Shown here in pieces: positions 1 through 4,130 of a stretch of 7,170 nucleotides of DNA; positions within the stretch are counted from its first letter, which is position 1, and the number at the start of each line of letters is the position of its first letter. Origin of the DNA: Bacillota bacterium (GTDB taxonomy: Bacteria; Bacillota; Clostridia; Lachnospirales; Lachnospiraceae); the NCBI GenBank assembly GCA_023428885.1, contig JAEYWQ010000410.1:1-7170 (forward strand), given 5' to 3'. The translations under genes and the position numbers were made by a program. The notes beneath the pieces were generated by a model. That model was not told where the DNA came from and did no database searches. It saw nothing but the letters and a program-made list of their open reading frames with translations.

Positions 1-419
1 GGTATGAAGTAGACTTTGAAAAAAAGGTGGTAGATTTGGTTTATGAGAAGGGATATGAAGAGGATTGCGTCATTGCCTCTATGAATTACTCCTCCTTAAG
101 CAAGGTGAAGGAATATGCCCCAGATATCAAAACACTCTTTGTAACCGCAGTTGCATATGGGGAGTTAACCAATCTGGAAAGTGCCGACGCATTCAGTGTG
201 GAAGCATATTTTGCAACTAGTAGCCTGGTGAATCGCTTGCATGAACAGGGGAAAGAAGTTTATGCCTGGACAGTAAATTCAGAAGATTCCATTCAATCCA
301 TGATTGATGTGGGGGTAGATAATATCATAACGGATAATCCGGTATTGGCAAGAGAGTTGATTTATTCCAAGAGTTTGAACGAAAATATTGTTGAATTTAT
401 TACTGATTTATTGAATTGA
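1..419 (+). CDS. Glycerophosphodiester phosphodiesterase, C-terminal part (5' end outside window)
   Basis: The reading frame is already open at the left edge (first whole codon at position 3) and runs 138 codons to a TGA at 417-419. The GTG at 27 has no ribosome site and lies inside the domain, so it is not the start. The protein ends as the TIM-barrel GDPD family does: a segment VYAWTVNSEDSIQSMIDVGV followed by DNIITDNPVLARELI. The Trp-Thr-Val-Asn strand and the Asp-Asn-Pro after the last strand are typical of the family. Family members hydrolyse glycerophosphodiesters to glycerol-3-phosphate and an alcohol. The catalytic His/Glu residues lie in the missing N-terminal part, so activity cannot be judged here. 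No membrane segment is visible in this part; many clostridial homologues carry an N-terminal membrane domain, which cannot be checked. The next gene starts 59 bp downstream on the same strand with no clear terminator between, so they may be co-transcribed. Confidence 0.88.
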   Translation, partial: YEVDFEKKVVDLVYEKGYEEDCVIASMNYSSLSKVKEYAPDIKTLFVTAVAYGELTNLESADAFSVEAYFATSSLVNRLHEQGKEVYAWTVNSEDSIQSMIDVGVDNIITDNPVLARELIYSKSLNENIVEFITDLLN

Positions 420-478
420 ACCAAGAAAAAACTATAGGAGCATAACATTAATAATACGTTGTGCAGAAAGAGGATAAG

Positions 479-1507
479 ATGGACCATAAGAAGTATATTA
501 TCGAGACACTAGAAAAGTTGGTAAACATTCCAAGTCCTTCAGGGTTTACCAAAGAACTAATGCAGTTTGTAGAACAAGAAACAAAAAGCTTTGGCTATGA
601 ATGTGAGTACATTCGAAAAGGCGGCTTGTTAATTCATGTGCCGGGTGAATGCAGTGAGACGGTTGGCCTTTCTGCACATGGGGATACTCTTGGAGCCATG
701 GTTCGTTCCATTACTTCACAAGGGGCGATTAAGTTCACTTCAGTAGGTGGCTATACCATGAATAGCATAGAGGGGGAATACTGTAAGATTCACACCAGAG
801 AAGGAAAGACTTACACAGGTACGATACTCAGCACCAGCCCTTCGGTTCATACCTTTGATGATGCAAGAACCATTGAACGTAAGGAAAAGAATATGGAAGT
901 TCGACTTGATGAGCTAGTTAAATCCAAAGAAGAAGTACTTGCCCTGGGGATTAATCCTGGTGACTATATCAGTTTTGATGCTCGTTTTGAGTATACGGCC
1001 AGTGGATTCATTAAGTCTCGTCACCTAGATGATAAAGCTAGTGTGGCTGTTTTACTTGGATTACTAAAAGACATGTCAGAACAGAAGCTGCTTCCAGCCA
1101 AAACGGTTAAGATATTAATTAGTAATTTGGAGGAAATTGGACTAGGTGCAACCTATCTGCCAGCAGACATTCAAGAATTTATCGCGGTTGATATGGGAGC
1201 GCTTGGTGATGACTTAAGTGGAAGTGAATATGCAGTATCCATCTGTGCTCTGGATTCAAGTGGCCCTTATGATTATGATTTAACTACCAAGTTGATTAAT
1301 CTAGCTAAGGAACATCAGATTAGTTACGCAGTAGATATCTTTCCACACTATGGTTCAGATGCCTCTGCAGCTATGCGTGGAGGAAATAATATAAGAACTG
1401 CTCTCATTGGGCAAGGAATTCATGCCTCCCATGGTATGGAGCGAACTCATGATAGTGCATTGATGGCTACATTAATGCTGTTGCAAGCATATATAAAGTC
1501 TCTATAG
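479..1507 (+). CDS. M42-family zinc aminopeptidase (glutamyl aminopeptidase/CelM type)
   Basis: A 342-residue protein. The ATG at 479 is chosen because AGAAAGAGG (465-473) sits 5 bases before it. The in-frame GTG at 461 has only a GGAG 20 bases away, and the longer form would use the ribosome site as codons. The metal-site signatures of co-catalytic M42 peptidases appear in order: SAHGDTLG (His67, Asp69), HLDDK (Asp184 as bridging ligand), NLEEIG (Glu218 as general base, Glu219 as ligand), VDMGALGDD (Asp238) and GIHASHGME (His315 or His318). The insert between His67 and Asp184 matches the PDZ-like lid domain of this family, whose usual length is about 340-360. There is no signal peptide, so it is cytoplasmic. 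Family members trim acidic or neutral N-terminal residues from peptides as large homo-oligomers; older annotations as endoglucanase (CelM) are considered mistaken. Substrate is not predictable. The IHASHGMERTH ending differs from the more usual IHSPVEM form and suggests a subfamily. Confidence 0.93.
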   Translation: MDHKKYIIETLEKLVNIPSPSGFTKELMQFVEQETKSFGYECEYIRKGGLLIHVPGECSETVGLSAHGDTLGAMVRSITSQGAIKFTSVGGYTMNSIEGEYCKIHTREGKTYTGTILSTSPSVHTFDDARTIERKEKNMEVRLDELVKSKEEVLALGINPGDYISFDARFEYTASGFIKSRHLDDKASVAVLLGLLKDMSEQKLLPAKTVKILISNLEEIGLGATYLPADIQEFIAVDMGALGDDLSGSEYAVSICALDSSGPYDYDLTTKLINLAKEHQISYAVDIFPHYGSDASAAMRGGNNIRTALIGQGIHASHGMERTHDSALMATLMLLQAYIKSL

Positions 1508-1524
1508 ATGAAAGGCGATATAGA

Positions 1525-1584
1525 ATAAAGCATAAAAGTATAAAGCATAAAAGTATAAAGCATATAAGAATAAAGTTAAAAAAG
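1525..1584 (+). repeat. 15-bp tandem repeat, four units, downstream of the peptidase gene
   Basis: The unit ATAAAGCATAAAAGT occurs exactly twice (1525-1539, 1540-1554). It is followed by a copy with two mismatches (1555-1569) and a more degraded copy keeping ATAAAG (1570-1584). It starts 17 bases after the peptidase stop and lies before the hairpin at 1623, so it would fall in the 3' untranslated region of that transcript. There are no unique spacers, so it is not a CRISPR array. The unit length is a multiple of three and one frame stays open through it, but no start codon or ribosome site precedes that frame. The simplest origin is replication slippage; any function is unknown. Confidence 0.85.
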
Positions 1585-1622
1585 AATACAGTTGTTATAG
1601 ATTCATATCGTTATAGTGAAAG

Positions 1623-1661
1623 GCGGTTTAGCCTATGGTAATAAATCATAGGCTAAACCGC
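1623..1661. terminator. Perfect 15-bp hairpin between convergent genes, likely bidirectional terminator
   Basis: Arms GCGGTTTAGCCTATG (1623-1637) and its exact complement (1647-1661) enclose a 9-base loop. On the plus strand the stem is followed by TTAATTGTT, a moderately T-rich tail, which suits termination of the peptidase transcript. On the minus strand the tail is CTTTCACTATAA, weaker. The right-hand arm and loop lie inside the last codons of the minus-strand lipoprotein gene, whose stop codon is at 1633-1635 within the left arm. Confidence 0.75.
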
Positions 1662-2034
1662 TTAATTGTTCACATATGTTTGTATTGCAAACATACCATA
1701 CGTTATTATAACTAATCCAAGGATCTTGTACTTCTACAACTATTTCATCCCCTGAGGACTTTACCAGAGTAAATTGTACTAGTTCATTATTATAGGATGT
1801 ATTGAGCTCGGACTTAGCATACAGAGGTAATTCTTGAATGGATGTAAGTATTTTCTCAATTTCAGAATGATCTGTAATTTTAGTCATTTTCTCACTTTTT
1901 AAGGATAACACTAATATTTGTGAGAAGTCTTCAGAGCTGAGTTCAGATAGTATGGTATCTTTTTCATAGGTTCCACAACTACTCATAAAACATACCACCA
2001 TCAATAATAGCCCAAGTAAACCACGTCGTTTCAC
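1633..2034 (-). CDS. Small lipoprotein of unknown function
   Basis: A 133-residue protein read from the minus strand. The GTG at 2034 is chosen over an upstream ATG at 2061. A strong GGGGAGGG (2041-2048) stands 6 bases before it, and the longer form would turn that ribosome site into codons and place MKNHWGGIF ahead of the signal peptide. The N-terminus is a lipoprotein signal: MKRR, a hydrophobic stretch GLLGLLLMVVCFM, then SSC with lipidation Cys20 (an MSSC lipobox). The mature part is therefore expected to be tethered to the outer face of the cytoplasmic membrane. The rest is a small alpha/beta-looking domain with the segment MTKITDHSEIEKILTSIQ and a later VWYVCNTNICEQ carrying Cys116 and Cys121. 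No family is recognised with confidence. It lies 155 bp downstream of thiT on the same strand and may have its own promoter. Confidence 0.82.
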   Translation of the reverse strand: MKRRGLLGLLLMVVCFMSSCGTYEKDTILSELSSEDFSQILVLSLKSEKMTKITDHSEIEKILTSIQELPLYAKSELNTSYNNELVQFTLVKSSGDEIVVEVQDPWISYNNVWYVCNTNICEQLSGLAYDLLP

Positions 2035-2101
2035 AAAAATCCCTCCCCAATGATTTTTCATACATAGCTTATATATGCGAATGATGCATTTTAATGCTTG
2101 A

Positions 2102-2130
2102 TATATAGATTAGACGATTTACAGTTCCAA
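2102..2130 (-). promoter_or_regulatory. Possible sigma-A promoter for the lipoprotein gene
   Basis: On the minus strand TTGGAA (2125-2130) and TATATA (2102-2107) are separated by 17 bases. Each box matches the consensus at four of six positions. The leader to the GTG at 2034 would be about 60 bases. In such AT-rich DNA this could be chance, so read-through from thiT remains an alternative. Confidence 0.3.
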
Positions 2131-2189
2131 AAGTTTCAATAAAAACTAGCACAATTTTCCTGTAATACAGCATAAATTTTACCAAAGCG

Positions 2190-2870
2190 TCAGTGCAAGG
2201 TTTCGTTTTCAAGTGCCATTTTCTTAACATGGGCGAAAGCAATATAGACAACTGGTAGTAATAATAAAAGGAGAGTGACAAGAGCTTCTGTGAAGATATA
2301 TGCTCCGTTATAGGCCAGGGTATAAGCGATAGGATTCCATCCATCCCAAGCATATTCTGCAAAGAACACATAACCGGATACGGAAGCGAAGATCCAACGT
2401 CCTATCACACCAAGGATATAACCCTTTATAAGCCCGTATTTACTCTTATAAAAGAAACCAGACAATCCTAAAGCACCAAAAGCTAATGGATAGTCGAAGA
2501 TGACTTGAATTGGATGATAGATATATGGTTTAAGGATTAACTGTAAGATCCCGTAGGCAATTGCTACAGGAATGCTTGTTTTCGGCCCATAAAGAAATCC
2601 GATAAAGCAGATAAAGAGCATACTCATTAGGGTTACTGAACCACCAAATGGAAAGGAGTATACTTGTATATAGGAAGTAACAATGGCCAAGGCTAGACCA
2701 ACTCCACAAAATACGATTTGCTTGGTTTGTAACGTAGTTTTTTTACCTTTACTGGTAAGGTATGTAGCAGAAAGGACGAGTATAGCAAATAGCACCCATA
2801 AGGCAATCGTTCCGGCTGTAGTCAAAGTCATGTCACCGGTATCTGCTGTATTAACAAAAAGATCAAACAT
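2190..2870 (-). CDS. thiT: Energy-coupled thiamine transporter substrate-binding protein ThiT
   Basis: A 226-residue membrane protein. The ATG at 2870 is chosen because AAGGAGG (2879-2885) lies 8 bases upstream; a TTG at 2888 would turn that site into the codons MKEAFF. ThiT is the S-component of a group II ECF transporter: it binds thiamine and works with a shared EcfA/EcfT energising module, which is not encoded here. Family marks are FPFGGSVTLMSMLFI (residues 73-87), YGPKTS, FDYPLAFGALGLSG (125-138), GRWIFASVSGYVFF (157-170), and GWNPIAYTLAYNGAY (177-191) with the conserved Tyr183 and Asn188. About seven hydrophobic segments are visible. One of these, at residues 21-38, is an extra N-terminal helix ahead of the usual core of about 180 residues. 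The TPP riboswitch directly upstream independently supports the thiamine assignment. The position of a ligand-contacting His in lactococcal ThiT appears to be Ala162 here. Confidence 0.95.
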   Translation of the reverse strand: MFDLFVNTADTGDMTLTTAGTIALWVLFAILVLSATYLTSKGKKTTLQTKQIVFCGVGLALAIVTSYIQVYSFPFGGSVTLMSMLFICFIGFLYGPKTSIPVAIAYGILQLILKPYIYHPIQVIFDYPLAFGALGLSGFFYKSKYGLIKGYILGVIGRWIFASVSGYVFFAEYAWDGWNPIAYTLAYNGAYIFTEALVTLLLLLLPVVYIAFAHVKKMALENETLH

Positions 2871-2914
2871 AAAAAAAGCCTCCTTCAATCCTAATATTTT
2901 GATTGCTACAGAGG
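2871..2914 (-). terminator. Riboswitch expression platform: terminator-like hairpin overlapping the thiT ribosome site
   Basis: On the minus strand CAATC (2901-2905) can pair with GATTG (2886-2890) across a 10-base loop. Below an internal loop, CCTC (2911-2914) pairs with GAGG (2879-2882). A run of seven T (2871-2877) follows one base after and abuts the ATG at 2870. The 3' arm therefore contains the Shine-Dalgarno bases, and the T-run is the spacer before the start codon. The same fold could stop transcription or hide the ribosome site. The stem is modest, so the exact mechanism is inferred. Confidence 0.55.
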
Positions 2915-2919
2915 TCGTT

Positions 2920-3000
2920 TAGCTTCCTTACGCCAGTACTAACTGGATCAAGTAATAAGGGTCAGTAATAATTACTTCTCAGCCTTTCGGCTCCCCTAGC
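2920..3000 (-). promoter_or_regulatory. TPP (thi-box) riboswitch aptamer
   Basis: Read on the minus strand from 3000, the conserved core blocks occur in the right order and spacing. They are GGGGAGC, then CC-GAAA-GG, CTGAGA, a variable stem AGTAATTATTACT, GACCC, ACTTGATCCAG, and CTGGCGTAAGGA. Small departures from the usual consensus are ACTTGA for ACCTGA and GTAAGGA for GTAGGGA; both are within the range expected for natural aptamers. The closing helix can use CTA bases on each side. Binding of thiamine pyrophosphate normally turns the downstream gene off, and here that gene is thiT. Confidence 0.95.
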
Positions 3001-3041
3001 AATACAATATATAATTATGATATTATCTGATATCAAGGCTA

Positions 3042-3070
3042 ACTATAACAGTTAATTTATCCCATGTCAA
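3042..3070 (-). promoter_or_regulatory. Sigma-A promoter of the riboswitch-thiT transcript
   Basis: On the minus strand TTGACA (3065-3070, full consensus) is followed after exactly 17 bases by TATAGT (3042-3047, five of six). Transcription would begin near 3035, about 35 bases before the riboswitch core. A small hairpin, TGATAT with ATATCA, can form in that leader between about 3017 and 3034. The gene-free stretch 2871-3194 is fully accounted for by the expression platform, the riboswitch, this promoter and the weaker divergent promoter region before the ferredoxin gene. Confidence 0.85.
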
Positions 3071-3141
3071 TCCTCACTTTCAAATTATTTATGATACTTT
3101 AGACTTATGAGCTTAATTGCTTACGTGACTTGGTTACTTTC

Positions 3142-3165
3142 AATTATATTTATTTCATTATAATT
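3142..3165 (+). promoter_or_regulatory. Probable -10 region of the ferredoxin operon within an AT-rich inverted repeat
   Basis: A perfect TATAAT (3159-3164) lies 30 bases before the ferredoxin start, but no convincing -35 box stands 16-18 bases upstream. The nearest candidate, TTACTT at 3134, would need a 19-base spacer. The -10 forms the right half of a 7-base inverted repeat, AATTATA (3142-3148) and TATAATT (3159-3165), 10 bases apart. A weak -35 with an overlapping repeat would fit an activated or repressed promoter, but the DNA is low-complexity here. Confidence 0.35.
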
Positions 3166-3194
3166 AAAATATAAAATTCATTAGGAGGACAGCT

Positions 3195-3404
3195 GTGGAG
3201 AAATCTAAAAAGACTCGGGGAAAAGCTTCTGTAAACAAAAATTATTGTGTAGCCTGTGGAGAGTGTATAAAGCATTGTAAAGTTGGTGCAATCACAATTA
3301 ACAAGGGATGTTATGCAATCGTGGATGAGGAGAGATGTGTTGGGTGCAAACGATGTATTGCTGCCTGTCCAGCATCAACGATTGAATATAAGGAGGCTAG
3401 GTAA
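3195..3404 (+). CDS. Small 2[4Fe-4S] ferredoxin
   Basis: A 69-residue protein starting at a GTG, with AGGAGG (3183-3188) 6 bases upstream. It has two cysteine sets, CVACGECIKHC (Cys18, 21, 24, 28) and CVGCKRCIAACP (Cys48, 51, 54, 58). In this fold the first three cysteines of one set bind a cluster together with the fourth of the other. The usual proline after the fourth cysteine is Lys29 in the first set and present (Pro59) in the second. An extra Cys39 lies between them. The lysine-rich first ten residues (MEKSKKTRGK) are a basic tail beyond the typical clostridial ferredoxin length of about 55. It is a soluble one-electron carrier. The stop is followed after one base by the start of a membrane Fe-S protein, so that protein is the likely partner. 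Confidence 0.93.
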   Translation: MEKSKKTRGKASVNKNYCVACGECIKHCKVGAITINKGCYAIVDEERCVGCKRCIAACPASTIEYKEAR

Positions 3405-3405
3405 A

Positions 3406-3996
3406 ATGAATCATAGTAAAGCAAAAAAGAAACATTTCAGAGAATATTTATGGATATTATCTTCCATATATTTATTGTTATCCTTGTTTAATCTTATGTT
3501 TGCCTGGCTTGGCATGATATGTTTTATAACACCATTGGTTATTTCGGTAATGAAAGGAAATAAGGCTTATTGTAATAAGTACTGTGGACGTGGTCAATTG
3601 CTTGACCTACTTGGTAATCGATTAAAGCTATCAAGGAAAAAGCCAATGCCAAGATGGATGAAAAGCACTCAATTTCGTTATGGCTTTTTAATATTCTTCT
3701 TTCTTATGTTTTTTACTATGCTTGGTAACACCTATATGGTAATGAAGGGTGTGAGGGATCTTCGCGAGGTTATAACAATCTTATGGACATTTAAACTACC
3801 ATGGGATTTTTGGGAGTATTCTAGTTTTTCTCCTTGGATGGTTCAATTTGGTTTTGGATTTTACAGCGTTATGTTAACTTCTACAATCTTAGGATTGGGA
3901 ACAATGCTTCTTTATAAACCAAGATCCTGGTGCGTGTATTGCCCAATGGGGACGATGACGCAAGGAATATGTAAGATGAAGAATCTTTCCACATGA
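3406..3996 (+). CDS. Membrane protein with paired cysteine motifs, Fer4_5/NapH-like electron-transfer family
   Basis: A 196-residue protein starting at the ATG at 3406. AGGAGG (3391-3396) lies 9 bases upstream within the last codons of the ferredoxin gene, so translation is likely coupled. The same frame is open further upstream (to 3283), but only in antiphase with the real ferredoxin. Hydrophobic segments are near residues 14-34, 36-50, 92-110 and 147-170. Two cysteine motifs flank the membrane part: YCNKYCGRGQ (Cys56, Cys60) and WCVYCPMGT (Cys176, Cys179). Cys39 and Cys189 are also present. This pattern resembles the membrane domain of NapH/NosR/YccM-like proteins, which pass electrons between quinol or other carriers and ferredoxins. 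It lacks the C-terminal ferredoxin domain of NapH; here a separate ferredoxin precedes it. The first motif has Gly61 where homologues commonly have Pro. The terminal enzyme served is unknown. Confidence 0.8.
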   Translation: MNHSKAKKKHFREYLWILSSIYLLLSLFNLMFAWLGMICFITPLVISVMKGNKAYCNKYCGRGQLLDLLGNRLKLSRKKPMPRWMKSTQFRYGFLIFFFLMFFTMLGNTYMVMKGVRDLREVITILWTFKLPWDFWEYSSFSPWMVQFGFGFYSVMLTSTILGLGTMLLYKPRSWCVYCPMGTMTQGICKMKNLST

Positions 3997-4070
3997 AAGA
4001 AACGAATGAGATGATGAGTAAATAGAATAAAGTATTTATATTGGATGGTATCAATTGGTAATATTGGCTG

Positions 4071-4100
4071 TTGTAATTTTCCTTTTTCTCGGTCTATAAT
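4071..4100 (+). promoter_or_regulatory. Sigma-A promoter of the MocR-type regulator gene
   Basis: TTGTAA (4071-4076) and a perfect TATAAT (4095-4100) are separated by 18 bases, giving a start near 4107 and a short leader to the ATG at 4131. TTTTCCT (4077-4083) and its complement AGGAAAA (4101-4107) flank the -10 box symmetrically with 17 bases between. An autoregulating protein could bind there, although the arms are low in complexity. No clear terminator of the preceding Fe-S genes is seen between 3997 and 4070. Confidence 0.55.
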
Positions 4101-4130
4101 AGGAAAAAGAAGTAAAAACTGGAGGCCGGA

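Noticed and set aside
1525..1584. CRISPR array or coding repeat peptide
   Set aside because: Units are contiguous 15-mers without spacers, and the open frame through them has no start codon or ribosome site.
2035..2061. ATG start at 2061 for the lipoprotein
   Set aside because: The codons for HWGG are the ribosome site of the GTG at 2034, and the signal peptide begins properly at that GTG.
2035..2189. Terminator after thiT
   Set aside because: Only tiny palindromes are present (for example CTGTATTACAG, and GCATT/AATGC); none has a useful stem followed by a T-run.
2069..2371. 100-codon minus-strand open frame
   Set aside because: It overlaps the thiT 3' end in another frame, has no ribosome site and resembles no protein; thiT is clearly the real gene there.
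2871..2888. TTG start giving thiT an MKEAFF extension
   Set aside because: Those codons are the Shine-Dalgarno site and T-run; the ATG at 2870 has correct spacing.
2683..2922. 79-codon plus-strand open frame
   Set aside because: It is antisense to the thiT 5' end and its expression platform, with no ribosome site or recognisable domain.
3283..3405. 41-residue N-terminal extension of the membrane Fe-S protein
   Set aside because: This part overlaps the ferredoxin gene out of frame. A strong AGGAGG lies before the ATG at 3406, one base after the ferredoxin stop.
2190..3996. Functional link between thiamine uptake and the Fe-S pair through ferredoxin-dependent TPP enzymes
   Set aside because: The genes are divergent and the riboswitch acts only on the thiT side; adjacency alone is too weak.
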